Positions 33,708 to 44,979 of a stretch of 64,000 nucleotides of DNA are shown here, piece by piece; position 1 is the first letter of the stretch, and each line of letters starts with the position of its first letter. The stretch is from Hymenopus coronatus (lineage: Eukaryota; Arthropoda; Insecta; Mantodea; Hymenopodidae). The position numbers and the translations under genes were made by a program. Location: positions 291,242,236 through 291,306,235 of the forward strand of contig CM060900.1 in assembly GCA_030762935.1 (NCBI GenBank), read 5' to 3'. Below the pieces are notes generated by a model. It had not been told where the DNA came from and ran no database searches. It worked only from the letters and a program-made list of their open reading frames with translations.

Positions 33708-35050
33708 GTATGTTTAATTTCTTTTTAAGCATTCTTTCATTTTGTAGTGTCTGTTTTGCATTCAGTATGTCCTGAGTACAATTCTTGGTTAAGATGAGTC
33801 ATTCGGGTAATTTTTTTTTTCCTGAAGCTTTCCATTTTCTGAGAAGTTAAATGTTGGGTAACCATAACCTCTATGGACCCTGGGCTCATTTGAACATCAT
33901 TTCATCCATTTCATTTACACATATACTCATATGACCCACCCAATTAAAAGACTTAACTACAGGGCGAAAAAATGTTAACTTTACACACATGTAATTGTTA
34001 ATGTTTACAAACTCTTATCTATGTGTATAATAAAAATTTATGTACACAATCACATGACTTCCTCTGTCAAAGACAGCTTCAGTTCACAGAGAGAGGAGAG
34101 AGAGAGGACAAACATTCTCATAAATGGGAGGTCTGCAGTTCAGACCCAGCAAGATCATGCTCCCTGAGATTGGTTATTACTTATTTTAGAATTTTGTAAT
34201 TGTTAAATTCAAGGGAGGTAACCTAAACTTGCATTTGGAACCCAATTTTCTTTTCCAAAGTATCAACAATGTCACCCCAGTGGTGGTATATGTCATGAAA
34301 ACAGGTGCTAAACACTGCTAAAAAGTACATTCACATCAGTTACTTTATTCACAATCATTTACTCTTAAATAGGTTATACAGTTTCCTTAAAAACCTTCTT
34401 TTTTTAAAACTACTTTATCACTTAAGACAAAAGTTTTACAGAAATATTTCCATTACACATTTTGTTGCATAAACAAGTTGGAAATAGGAAATCAAATTTA
34501 TAACTGTAGGTTTAAAAACGTATCCCTCTATGTTGTTCTTGATAATGCATTTTCTTTTGATGACCACGAGAAAAAATTGAATAACAATATTAAGTATAAA
34601 AAACTAAAAAGGTGAAAAATTTAAAATAATATTCGATACCTTGGAAATGGCCATAAAAAAATAGTTAAGATAAATTGTGTGCTTTACAGAGATCTAAATG
34701 TTTTTGTCCATCTCTGGTGGTTTACTGTTTATTAAGAGTCTGAAATTCCTTCAAAATGAAGAATATCTGAGGCAATTGCCAGAAAATTCAAAATATGGCC
34801 ACATTTTATTTGTAACATAAATATGTTAAACTACATACAAAAGGTAGCTTGAGGTAAGGGATTTTATTGAAAATCTTTGTCGCATGTATGAAAGATGCAC
34901 AACTTAAAAACCACGGTTGGTAATTTTTTTTGACTTTTCATTGAATTCACAAAACACAAATGGATGTTTTTGCAGAACTGCTTTTTGTTCTTTGAACCTC
35001 AAAAGATGTATTTGTGGTGACCTTTCCACAGTAAGTATATAACAAGTTCT
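33708..35050. repeat. Non-coding, holds interspersed repeat copy B at about 34698-34915
   Basis: 34698-34915 shares GTTTTTGTCCATCTCT, CCAGAAAATTCAAAATA and TTTTATTTGTAA with the family at 32965 and 55315. A GAGAG repeat lies near 34090. No gene recognised. Confidence 0.55.
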
Positions 35051-37120
35051 AGTTTTTGTAGAAGTAAATTCAATTGTGGAGGAGTGAGTATATATGTTAA
35101 AAACAGCATAAAGTTCACTAACATAAATATTGCTCTGTTTTGTGAGGAAAAAGAACTTGAATGCAATTCAGTAAAAATACAAGATAGTGACATGCACATC
35201 ATATTAGCAGGTAACTTCCAAGGTTTTATAAACAGATTAGAAAGAATTTCATATATTTACACTAAAAATGCTAAAATATTAATTTGTGGTGATTTTAACG
35301 TAAACACACTTAATGGTACTGAATTTAAGACCTGGCTCATTTCTCCACTACATACTTTTAACTATGAATTTACAATTCATTTTCTAACTAGAACACATAT
35401 GAACACTGCAACCACTATAGACAACAGATGCAGAAAAATATTCCAAATTATACAGTAACTTCTAATGTAAATGGTATGCCGGACCACAATGGTCATTATT
35501 GTTATTACCTGCCACAGAAGCCAAGCAGACTGATAATAGGAAACCATCATCACAACAAGAATAATTAATGAAGAGCATATTAAAAATGTTAAGCTAATGT
35601 TGAGAAATGGACTAAAATCTATGCCATGACTCAGATAAATGACAAATTTGATGAATTTCTAAAACTGTGCTATTAGCATTTGAAGTTACCTTCCCCCCCC
35701 CACCCAAAATATAAACTCATTACAGGTTAAAAAGGCCAAACCTTGGTTTACTTCTGGTAATATGAAAATCTTGTGCAAACAAAAGAAATTTGTTCCTACT
35801 CTATCGCACAAATAATGATCCAAACACTAAAGCATATTAGAAAACATACTGAAAAATACTTAAAAAAAAAAAAAAAAAAAAAAAGTATTTAATGAAGCAA
35901 AAAGAAAACATTATTTGCTAGTTATTGACGAATCAAATAATAAAATTAAAACAATGTGGGACATAATAAAACTGAAACCGAGAGAGAAAACTTAAACAAT
36001 AATATAGCTCATGAAGCTACTGGAAACGAAAAAGTTGGTAATCACTATGCCATTGCTAATGCCTTCAGCACTTACTTCTTTAATGTAACAAAAAACATTT
36101 CAAACAGATCCAAACAAAACCCCAGTGTACTAGAAATGCTAAAAGAGCATATCACAATATAAGTTGTAGATTGAAACGGCACCACACAACTACCAAAGAG
36201 ATAGAAAATATTATTACCTCTTCAAAAAGCTAGACCTCCTATGGTTGGGATGAAATAATTACAAAATTATTAAAATGTTGCCTACTAGAGTTGAGTAAGC
36301 CTCTTAGTCACATATGTAATCATTCTTTTTTGTCAGGAATATTTCCAGAAAAAATTAAATACACCATTGTTAAGCCTTTATACAAAAAGGACATAAAACC
36401 CAGACAACCAATTATAAACCCAACTCACTCCTAACACCCTTTTCTAAGTAATGGAGAAAGCTGTATATAATCGGCTTCTAAGATACATGGAGTTAACCAA
36501 TAGTCTTTCATCACCCCAGTTTGGATTTAGGAAAAAAATGTCAACTGTAAATGCCACATAAATGCTAACTTTTGAAGTAGTAACAGCCTTGATCATAATT
36601 TATTATTGTTAACATTAAAATCTAATGGTCTTAGTGAGACCATAATAAATTGGTTCAAATCTTACCTAACAAATAGAATCCATAAAACCAGGATTAATGG
36701 CTATGATTCTGAACTGGATGTCATTACCAAAGGGCCTCTCAAGGTTCTAAACTTGGACCTTTGTTGTTTTAATATTTATAAATGACCTGCAAAGTAATCT
36801 TGGCAAGGAGTCAATTGCTGTACTTTGCAGATGACACTGGTGTGCTCGTGTCTGAAAAGTCACATAAACAGTTAAGAGATTCTGTCAATAAAGCATTTGA
36901 ACAGCTCAACATTTCGTTTATGGCAAATGTGCTATCATTAAACTATGATAAAAAAAAATGTTCCTTCAATTTTTTTTTTTTTTTTTTTTTAATGATTTAT
37001 TGATCGATCAGCGCATGTGCGCTCTACAGATCATTGATTTTAGACATTATTTACATGCATGGTACTGAATAACATTGAAATGAGGTAAGCCCCATTGGGC
37101 CCCTCATAAGTGTTTTTATT

Positions 37121-38884
37121 TTACAGAAAGTCCTGCTGTGAGAGCTGGTCCAGTGGTAGGCGACTCTTGATGTGGTTTGGATAGCTAGATTTTCTGCCAA
37201 GAGAATAGTGAATGGCTCCTGAGACATATTTTGGCTTGCTGTAAAACTGTTCGGCTTGTGAAGAAATTGACTGTTGAATGATGCTGATTCCAGTTTCTCT
37301 ATGTAGTTGACTATTTCTGACAAACCATGGTGCATTCGTTGAGATTCGCAATATTTTGTTTTGAAATGTCTGGATACGTTTGATTTTATTAGGACTAGTT
37401 CCTCCCCAAACTGGACAAGCATATAGTAGCAGTGGTCTTAATAGAGTCGTGTAAAGTAGTGTGCAGTTTTTTAGTTTGAGTGAAGATTTTTTGTTGAGGA
37501 GGGGGTAGAGTTTGGCCAGTCTTGCTAGGGCTAGTTTAAGTTTGTTGCTTATATGTGGTTTCCATGTGAGTCGCCGATCCAGGAGTACACCGAGATATTT
37601 CACTATCTCTGTATTAGTTTTCCAGGGTATCTGTTTCGCTGGGAGCGTTACTGGTGGTGGAAAGTTCTGTCTGCATAGTGTAAAGATCATTGCTTCACAT
37701 TTTTGCTGGTTGAGCAAAATACGCCAGTTGTCAAGCCAGGGTATAATTAAGTTTAAGGCCTCTTGAAGGTTATTTCTGGCAGTGTGGATATTGCGATGTG
37801 TTGAGAAGATTGCAGTATCGTCCGCATACATAGCGATTTGAGCTGTAGACGTTGCGGGCATATCAGAGTTGTAAAGGTTGAACAGATCTGGTCCCAGGAT
37901 AGATCCTTGAGGAACTCCGGCTGTTATAGGTTTTGTAGAAGAGTGATAACTACCTTTGCGGACTGAGAATGTTCGTTGTGACAGAAAGGAGGAAATTATT
38001 TTATAGAGGTAGTCTGGAATGTCTTTGATGAACAGTTTGTATAGACGACCCTGATGCCAAACCCTGTCGAATGCCTGAGTGCAGTCAAGGAAAGCTGCAG
38101 TTGTGTGTTCTTTCTTTTCGAAGCCTTGTGCCACTTGCTCTGTAATCCAGAGAATTTGATGGGTGGTTGAATGTTGGCGACGAAAACCGAATTGAAAGGG
38201 AGGTAATACTGATACTTCACTGAGAAATTTTGTTAAACGCTTCAGTATAATCTTTTCATACACTTTGGACAGAGTTGGTAGCAGACTTATAGGACGATAA
38301 TTGTTTGGGTCTGAGGAGCTTTTCCCAAGTTTATGAATAACAATAATTACAGCCTGTTTCCAGATACTGGGGAAGTAGCCCATACGTATCAAACTATTGA
38401 AGAGTGAGGCTAGAATAGCAAGTACTTTGCGAGTCAGATGTTTTAATACAAGATTTGTAATTAGGTCATGACCAGGCAATTTCCTTGCTGGCAGTTGCTG
38501 GATTATGAACAAGATTTCTTTTGGCGAGGTAAAGTCAATGGGGAGTGGAACAGTGGTATAAGAACCAGGAAAACGCTCAATTTCGTGGTTGAATTCTTCG
38601 TTAATCACTGGGTTTGGGCTGAAGATACATTGTAGAGTATTTGCAAATAGTTCCGACTTCTCAAAGTCGGTTATGTAGTGTTTTCCATCTTGTATTAAGG
38701 GTGGAATAAGCGTCGGTTCTTTTAATATTCTTTTGGTTTCTTTCCACAAGGATGAATCTTCTGGTGAAATGGTGGAGAGGTGCCGTTGGCAAGTCGAGTA
38801 CCGGTACTCATCCATTTGTTTTTTTACCTTTCTTGTTGTTGGTTCAAGCGATGAAGTTGCCAGGTTTCTTTGTACTTCAGCCAA
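37121..38884 (-). CDS. Jockey ORF2, reverse transcriptase part (intact 587 codons)
   Basis: Open for 587 codons. Linker region, then RT motifs in order: KLPGHDLITN, IHKLGKSSSDPNNYRPISLL, FGFRRQHSTTHQI, AAFLDCTQAFDRVWHQG (motif A), TAGVPQGSILGPDLFNLY (motif B), MYADDTAIFST (motif C, catalytic ADD) and KYLGVLLDRRLTWKPH, followed by the thumb/C-terminal YACPVWGGTS block. This is the enzyme that copies the element's RNA at the nicked target. It is joined to the endonuclease upstream by a single-base frameshift near 38826, so in this copy the RT is not translated as part of the full ORF2. The annotated ATG is a consequence of that shift, not a genuine start. Confidence 0.93.
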   Translation of the reverse strand: MAEVQRNLATSSLEPTTRKVKKQMDEYRYSTCQRHLSTISPEDSSLWKETKRILKEPTLIPPLIQDGKHYITDFEKSELFANTLQCIFSPNPVINEEFNHEIERFPGSYTTVPLPIDFTSPKEILFIIQQLPARKLPGHDLITNLVLKHLTRKVLAILASLFNSLIRMGYFPSIWKQAVIIVIHKLGKSSSDPNNYRPISLLPTLSKVYEKIILKRLTKFLSEVSVLPPFQFGFRRQHSTTHQILWITEQVAQGFEKKEHTTAAFLDCTQAFDRVWHQGRLYKLFIKDIPDYLYKIISSFLSQRTFSVRKGSYHSSTKPITAGVPQGSILGPDLFNLYNSDMPATSTAQIAMYADDTAIFSTHRNIHTARNNLQEALNLIIPWLDNWRILLNQQKCEAMIFTLCRQNFPPPVTLPAKQIPWKTNTEIVKYLGVLLDRRLTWKPHISNKLKLALARLAKLYPLLNKKSSLKLKNCTLLYTTLLRPLLLYACPVWGGTSPNKIKRIQTFQNKILRISTNAPWFVRNSQLHRETGISIIQQSISSQAEQFYSKPKYVSGAIHYSLGRKSSYPNHIKSRLPLDQLSQQDFL

Positions 38885-39820
38885 AGCCGGCGCATTTTGT
38901 GTTTTTCTTTCAAGAGAGATCTGATGTTAGAAGGCAAAGCTTCGTGATAGGAGTTCCTTTGTTGCTGAGGTCTAGCTGGAACTGTGGATTTGTCTATGGC
39001 TGAAGTTATGACTTTTGTGTACTCAAGAATTGCTGCTTCTGCATCACTGGGACTTTTCAGATTGCACGCAGGTTTTAGCTCGTTATCAATTACATGTTGG
39101 AAGGTTTTCCAGTGGATGAAACCTCGGCTGCGTCTCCTAGTGGACTGTGGACGTAAAATCAGATTGTCGTCAAATGATATCATGACTGGGGAGTGGTCGG
39201 AGTCCATTTCAGGTAGAACAGCCATGGTGAGAAAGCCTGATACATTTTTGTAAAGTACTATGTCTAGTATATCAGGTGCTACATTTTGCCTAAAGAAAGT
39301 AGGACCAGGTGGGGCTCAGATGTTCACTGCATTGCCTTCAGCTGCTGTTAATAGTCATCTTCCCTTTGGAGTTGTCACACGGCATCCCCATGTTTCATGC
39401 TTACTATTTAGATCTCCCACGAGAAGAGTTGGAACTGTGTCAGAGAATATAGTAGTAATATCCTGGTCATTGAGGTAGAGTCCTGGTGGCTTGTATGCTG
39501 AGATTATTGTCGTTTTAGTGGAGTTTTGCATGGATATTTGAACTGCGCAAGCTTCGAGACTAGTTAGTTGGGGTAGTAGGACCGAGTAGTGGTGTATTTC
39601 CTTTCGAATGAAGATGGCCACTCCACCCGAGGCGACGAGAGCGTTGCGATCGGACCTATACGCTGCATAACCAGGTACTGAAAACTTTTCCTGTGGTGCT
39701 AGGTGAGTCTCAGTGATGCAAGCTACTGCAATGTGTCTTGAGATGAATTCCAGAAAGGCTTCCTGCTTGGCTTTGATTCCGTTAGCGTTTCAGTTTAGTA
39801 TAGTTAGTTGAGAGAATGTA
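38824..39820 (-). pseudogene. Jockey ORF2, endonuclease part with three TGA stops
   Basis: Apurinic-like endonuclease domain: NANGIKAKQEAFLEFI (39780), CITETHLAP (catalytic E), YRSDRNALVASGGVAIFIRK (39640), VPTLLVGDLNSKHETWGC (39380-39440) and MDSDHSPVMISF (39195-39215, SDH catalytic motif). In-frame TGA codons occur at 39790-39792, 39355-39357 and 39316-39318; all are TGA, consistent with TGG/CGA-type transitions. Overlaps and continues into the RT part through a frameshift near 38826. No ATG at the 5' end was found in frame. Confidence 0.88.
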
Positions 39821-39832
39821 TATACTTGATTT

Positions 39833-41200
39833 TTAGTGGATAGTTGGAACAAACAAACTTGCAAAAAGCTGTAATACAAAGGATTTGATTTTTGGTAGAT
39901 ATGGTGCTAGAAAATTAATAGCTAGCTGAATAAGGTTTCCAGTGTCACCGGAGGAAGAAGCAGAAGAATTATTTTGTGTAAATGCTTGCTGAGTGGAATG
40001 TCGATAACTTTTATCTTCTGGAGGAAATGAGCGTGGCCACTGAGGAGTTTCAGGAGCAGAACAGGAAGAAGTTGGTGTTAGCTTTGGAAAATTCTCCAAG
40101 TTTACCTTTGGTGGTGTAGGTGTTTTTACGGGTTCAGTTACAGTTGCATTGGATTTATTTTTTAATTCCAAGTAAATACGACAACCTCTAAAATTTGCCG
40201 GATGAGCTTCTCCGCAGTTCACGCAGGAGGACTGAGTATCTTTGTGTTTTGGGCATTCAGTGAAATGATGGTTAGAGGGACACTTTACACATTGAGGTGC
40301 AAGTCGACAGAAGTTTTTAGTATGCCCGTAGCGCTGGCATCGTGTGCATTGTGGGATGCTTGTGGGTTTCTTAAGATATTCAACTTTTATTAAAGCATGG
40401 TGAATGTGTTTGAGTTCAAAGATCTTCTTTCCTTGTTCATTGTTTTCTAATTCAACAGCCCATAGTGACTTAGGTTGACGATCTTTGTAAAAGAGTCTTG
40501 TAACTTTTATCACTGGTAACTTCAGAGTGGTTAATTCTGTGGTTATGTCATCGTTTGTAAGGGAGTAGGGAACATTTCTCAAAATAACTTCAAGTCTTTT
40601 GAAATTTGGGTCATGGAAGGTGTGAAAAGGGAGCTTTGATTCTTCCAGGAATTTTGTAAGGGCTTGGAAGTCGACTGAAGTTGTATTTATCTTAAGGACT
40701 TTATTTTGCTGTTGTGTTGAGTAGTCATATTTTACAACAGTACCTATGTCGCGGATAATCTGCTGGTGGTTGTTCACTTCATGGAGAAAAATGGGTGGGA
40801 TCCTGGTTTTAGAGGCTGTAGTAAAATTTACTTCAGCGACTGTGTCGTTAGCTTCCTCCATTGTTTCCAAAGGGGAAAATTTATTATGTATGGAGGTTAA
40901 GTCCACAATATATTTAGAGTTTACAGCTGAGACTGAAGTTATATGCTTTTTGTTAGGAGTGAAAAACCTGTCACTTGACATGGAGGCATTACCTTGATTG
41001 AGATCTTCAAGCAAGTGTTTATGAACTAACTTGGGTGTTTGTAAGATTGAACGAGATGTAGTAGAAATTTCCACAGGATTAATAGAATGTGAATCTGAGA
41101 ATATTTGTTCTTGTTGATTAGATTGCATGGTGTTGGCAACCAGACAAAAGACAGTCTGCTTTGCAGACAAATGACGATCTGCTTCGCAGACAACTGACAA
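39833..41200 (-). CDS. Jockey ORF1, gag-like protein with PRE and CCHC fingers
   Basis: An open frame of 455 codons. The N-terminus varies with start choice: an ATG at 41200 reads through a short tandem repeat, while MQSNQQEQIF from 41128 looks the more natural start. The middle holds a PRE-type domain (FKRLEVILRNVPYSLTNDDI, then FELKHIHHALIKVEYL). Three zinc knuckles follow: CTRCQRYGHTKNFC, CVKCPSNHHFTEC and CVNCGEAHPANFRGC. In Jockey and X elements such proteins bind element RNA and form the transposition particle. The C-terminal tail is serine-rich. The stop lies next to the start of ORF2. Confidence 0.93.
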   Translation of the reverse strand: MSVVCEADRHLSAKQTVFCLVANTMQSNQQEQIFSDSHSINPVEISTTSRSILQTPKLVHKHLLEDLNQGNASMSSDRFFTPNKKHITSVSAVNSKYIVDLTSIHNKFSPLETMEEANDTVAEVNFTTASKTRIPPIFLHEVNNHQQIIRDIGTVVKYDYSTQQQNKVLKINTTSVDFQALTKFLEESKLPFHTFHDPNFKRLEVILRNVPYSLTNDDITTELTTLKLPVIKVTRLFYKDRQPKSLWAVELENNEQGKKIFELKHIHHALIKVEYLKKPTSIPQCTRCQRYGHTKNFCRLAPQCVKCPSNHHFTECPKHKDTQSSCVNCGEAHPANFRGCRIYLELKNKSNATVTEPVKTPTPPKVNLENFPKLTPTSSCSAPETPQWPRSFPPEDKSYRHSTQQAFTQNNSSASSSGDTGNLIQLAINFLAPYLPKIKSFVLQLFASLFVPTIH

Positions 41201-41215
41201 TCTGCTTCTTTAACA
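41150..41215 (-). repeat. 23-bp tandem repeat at the Jockey 5' end
   Basis: About 2.8 units of TGACRATCTGCTTCGCAGAC. It overlaps the extended ORF1 start. Short 5' UTR repeats of this kind occur in many LINE promoters; a promoter role is inferred only. Confidence 0.65.
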
Positions 41216-41969
41216 AAAGGCAATTCTGAAGAGAGCTAACCAAATGAGATTAAATATATAATAAATAATGCGTTATATGCAACGCATGGAATTCCTAACA
41301 TTTACACTGCTTGTTAAAGGTTTGGGGATAACTTCTATAAGCGAAATTACTTACAGGTTTAGCTGGTTGTGAAATATTGCACTTTTTAATAACACAGAAA
41401 TAACACTATTAAAAGCTGTGCTCACCGCCTCCTGTCTTCCTTCAATTTAAAGCCAAGCATAAGCAAGTACAGGAATATCAAAAATAAGATACAACAATAA
41501 ACTATAAGCAAAGTATCAGATACTAAATTTCTAGGGCTCCAAATGGATGAAGAGTTCAGCTGGAGAAATCAGATAAAAATAATGTTAACAAAATTTGGCA
41601 ATGCATGCTTCGCATTAATAAATTTAAAGAATCTGCTTATTGAAAACACCTTAAGAGCAGCATATTTTGCTTACTTCCACTCGATGATGAAATTTGGAAT
41701 TATTTTCTGGGGCAATTCAGCAGACAAGTGTTTATGTTTCAAGGGACATATGTATTATTTGTGGCTTTGCTTCCTGGCATTCTTGTAGGCCATTATTTAG
41801 TATTCAAAAAATTCTTATTCTTGCAGGTGAATACATACATTCTCAGCTAAACTATCTTGCAGATAATTACTTAACTTTACAACAAACCTTGCTGTGCATG
41901 ATCACAGTACAAGGCAGTCAGGTAATTTACATAGACCAGTAAATAGCTTAAGGTAATTATTTACAAGTT

Positions 41970-42671
41970 GGGCCGCTAACTCTCTCCGCTGCGACTTATG
42001 CCAGTTTTACACTCTAACGGGACCAGTGTGGTTAGAGAGGGATTATGGGTGGTGAGATGGTTTAAAAAACTAATGTTGTATCCATTGCGCTATTAGGAGT
42101 TGTTGGAAATATCGATGAGGTACTACCACGATATAAAATTAGAAACATAAATTTATATACACACACTAACCTAAACGGATTTGAACCTAACCTCGCGCTA
42201 AATTTGAAATCCACAGGCTTTGAGATTGTCATCATAAATACAAAGTCTATCAATCGCACTTAGTTTCATTCGATTTTAGAGCGGCCGAAGTTCTGCATAA
42301 TAAAATTCACTGAACAGCTGTATCTGCGTGAAACATACCCGTCATACATCAGCACTGCGTCTAACGACATATGCCGGTGTTGCATACCACAACACTGTTC
42401 GCCTACCACCGACAATGAAACTCAGGTTTTTCGCACTTTAGCGTGTAGTATTATTATATATTTACATTGCAAAAGTACTACAAGACTTCTTTATTTATAT
42501 TCTACTCCTTCTAGGCAGCATACTTCATAAATATTCACAAAAAAGGATCGCTACGCTCACGTAATAAATTAGCGTCTAATTTAATTACGGAGCTTTTCCG
42601 ATAAAAGAAATTGGTGAAAACGTAACAAGTATAAACCAAACTTACGGTCAAACCATAATTTGTTTAATTTC
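41970..42671. mobile_element. Possible non-autonomous element inside the old RT gene
   Basis: The RT C-terminal text stops near 41950 and resumes near 42700. The intervening block begins GGGCCGCTAACTC and ends AGAGGGGCCC, and CAAGTT flanks both sides (6 bp). Terminal similarity is short, so this is tentative. No protein motif inside. Confidence 0.4.
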
Positions 42672-43159
42672 TAGAGGGGCCCAAGTTCTCTATAATTACC
42701 TACCTTAAAATTGTTTCAAAAAGGATGTTACTACTCCGCAATAAAAATATATAACAATCATCCAAGTTATCTCAAGCTATTAGGCAATCACAGACAACAT
42801 AAAATATTTAAGACAAATTTAAAAATGTTCTTATATACTCACTACCCATATACTGTTGAGGAATTCCTTAATATCCCTACAACAAGTAAATATTAAATGT
42901 ATGACAGATGATTGTAATTTATAGCATGTTATGTAGCTTTACTCTTGCAGTGGTGGTGGCTTAAAAACAAAACAAAAAAAATATTATTCATTTTCTCTTC
43001 TCTTCTTTCTTTGCTAAAAAGATAGAGAGAAATATTAGTATTATTGGTGATGGATGTTCTATTGGTTATGATGCGTTTGTATGATGTGTTCAATGTCCCT
43101 GAGCTCTTGCTCAAGTGGGTCCAAATGAATAAACACAAACAAATATGCAAGACCTTCAT

Positions 43160-43780
43160 TTAAAAGAAAAGTATGTAGGAGCAAAAGCAAAAATCACAAG
43201 TAATTCTGCACAACTCTACTAATTCTGGTAAGTGATACATGCAGTACCAACTTCAGAAGGGGGTAGATGTTATGTTTTCTGATAAGGCGAAATGAAACTA
43301 AAATGGTACAAACATGATTATGTAACTCACACAGAAATGAAAAGCAATAATACTTGGAAAGTAAACATACAGCTCAAAATGGCATAAGTAATGTTTAAAG
43401 CATACCTGAACTACAGAAAAAATGTTCCTGAAATAATTTGGGAAGCATTAAGGACATGTGAAATTTTACAAGTACCACAAATTACTCCATAGGTAGGTTA
43501 GTTTGGAGTGGAGCAATATCTTGTAAAGTTTTCGTAAAAATGTTATCTTTGGAAGATACTGAACTTAAATACCAAATGTAATATGTGTTGGACTTTTCAT
43601 TTTTACATTTTTGGCACACGCATATACACAGCAGCTGGGATCCAGCCATTACATTTTTCTGAAATCAGTACTGTGTTTAGCACTTGCCAGAATATTAACA
43701 TCTAGAGTCACCATGCAGAATTATCCGGAGGAATGTAATATAGCATACATGGCCAAAGGCCATGGAGCGACGTCAGGATG
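43160..43780. repeat. Non-coding, holds interspersed repeat copy C at about 43530-43600
   Basis: 43530-43600 (TTTGGAAGATACTGAACTTA) matches the right end of the family seen at 32965 and 55315. No gene in the remainder. Confidence 0.5.
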
Positions 43781-43784
43781 TAGC

Positions 43785-44641
43785 CAAGGGTAATGCAACA
43801 CTAAACCCCAATGAACCATGACATAGCAGTGGAATCTAGAGGCCTAAACCCACCCTCCCAACTACTAAAATTGTCACGTTGTCATTACAGTGACATTTTT
43901 ATGTGTTAGCAACATTGATTTATGCTATTTTTGGCACTCTGGTAATCACATACAATGGTTACATCACAGACACAAAACACTCTTAAGAAGTAGTTTTAAG
44001 TGGTAGGTAAAACTTACACTGGCAATTCATATTTGAAAGTGCTGAATATATTAAGCTCTTAAGGATGTGAAATGTGCCAGATTGCCATGGTTTTGACTCC
44101 TTCTTGGGATCATTGGGGTTTTAGTTTCATAGATCCCGCTGCTACGTCTGTTGTCGTTCCGCAGTCGCGGCCTTCAGCCGTAACTCCTCTTACTAAAATT
44201 CCCTCGGCTACGCTTTGCGGATTAGGGCCCTCCATCTTGGGCTGCGCATTAATACTGTACGATGGTTACACCACTTGGCATTACTTCAACACGTGGGTAC
44301 TTTCGTTATTCGCTTTTTAGTGACTTACTGGTCTGTTAAAACACCAATGATCCCAAGAGGAAGTAAAAAATTCGGCAATCTGGCGGCTTTCACATCTAAG
44401 CACTTAAAGTTTTCAACGCTTTCAAATATGGACCGCCAGTAGAAGTCATTTGTACTACTTAAGACAGTTGTGGGGGTGTGTGCTGCTACCATTGTATAGC
44501 TTTACCATCACGATTTAAGGCCTAGGACCCTAAACGTTTATAACACATCGGTAACTACAACGTGGCTCTAATGGCAGAATAACAGAAATATTAAATCCAC
44601 ATCACGCATTGAAAAACTGCCAAATGTTGTAACCAACGTAT
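43785..44641. mobile_element. Long fold-back (inverted-repeat) element, diverged arms
   Basis: Arms of roughly 330 bp (43785-44125 and 44336-44641) face each other. Shared blocks in order, left versus reverse-complemented right: CACGTTGT, TACAATGGT, CTTAAG, CATATTTGAAAG, CAGATTGCC, and CTTGGGATCATTGG. The about 200-bp centre is more GC-rich. Arms differ by many substitutions and small indels, so it is old. No target duplication or coding region found. Open frames across it are shadows of the palindrome. Confidence 0.75.
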
Positions 44642-44979
44642 ATAAATTATGGGGCTCTTAGCACACGAAGTAGTTAATAATTGTGTTACTTTGGAACACA
44701 CATGTAGAATCGCACAGAAGGGTGGGCACTATGACCGCCAAACATCCCCTGCTTTATTTAATCCTTACTGCTTTAGGAGTACACTGGATATAACTCCGGA
44801 ATCCATAATTATTTTGGAAGTAAAACTACTCCAGAGTTAAATCACTATTTACAGCACTTTATTAAAGTTATTCCTGTATTTACATGTATAACCTTTTATA
44901 ATCCCACAAGCATTAAATCACAAGTAGTCAATAAAGGTTTGACAGTTTCTTTTAATTAATTTTTAAACCCATAACTTAC
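44642..44979. other. Non-coding stretch
   Basis: No recognisable element. If the exon at 44980-45110 is real, this would be the start of its first intron. Confidence 0.35.

Larger units (their letters stand above)
36973..41436 (-). mobile_element. Jockey-clade non-LTR retrotransposon, nearly full length
   Basis: About 4.46 kb on the minus strand, ending in a poly-A tail seen as T18-20 at 36971-36990. TTCCTTCAATTT is duplicated at both borders (36961-36972 and 41437-41448), the target-site duplication of target-primed reverse transcription. Order: 5' UTR with short tandem repeats, ORF1 (gag-like), ORF2 (endonuclease plus RT), 3' tail. Lesions are few, so this is the youngest large element in the window along with the pogo copy. 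Confidence 0.95.
35055..43150 (+). mobile_element. Old non-LTR retrotransposon (copy 2), split by a Jockey element
   Basis: Left part 35055-36972, right part from 41437. The endonuclease end is readable: GGVSIYVKNS at 35078, ICGDFNVNTLNGTEF near 35285 (catalytic GDFN) and an FLTRTHMNTATTIDN segment. The RT follows with GIFPEKIKYTIVKPLYKKD (36340), SPQFGFRKKMSTVNAT (36510-36560) and FADDTGVLV (36826-36852, intact FADD box). After the insertion the frame continues LGLQMDEEFSWRNQIK, YFAYFHSMMKFGIIFWGNS (about 41530-41720), and a C-terminal YYSAIKIYNNHPSYLK ... FLYTHYPYTVEEF block at 42720-42870. A further unrelated block of about 700 bp (41970-42671) separates the last two. Many stops. Confidence 0.88.

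Noticed and set aside
37512..39478. Plus-strand open frames of 60-90 codons over the Jockey element
   Set aside because: They are antisense shadows of ORF1 and ORF2.
44072..44442. Overlapping 75-82 aa open frames
   Set aside because: They lie in the arms and centre of the fold-back element and have no recognisable domain.
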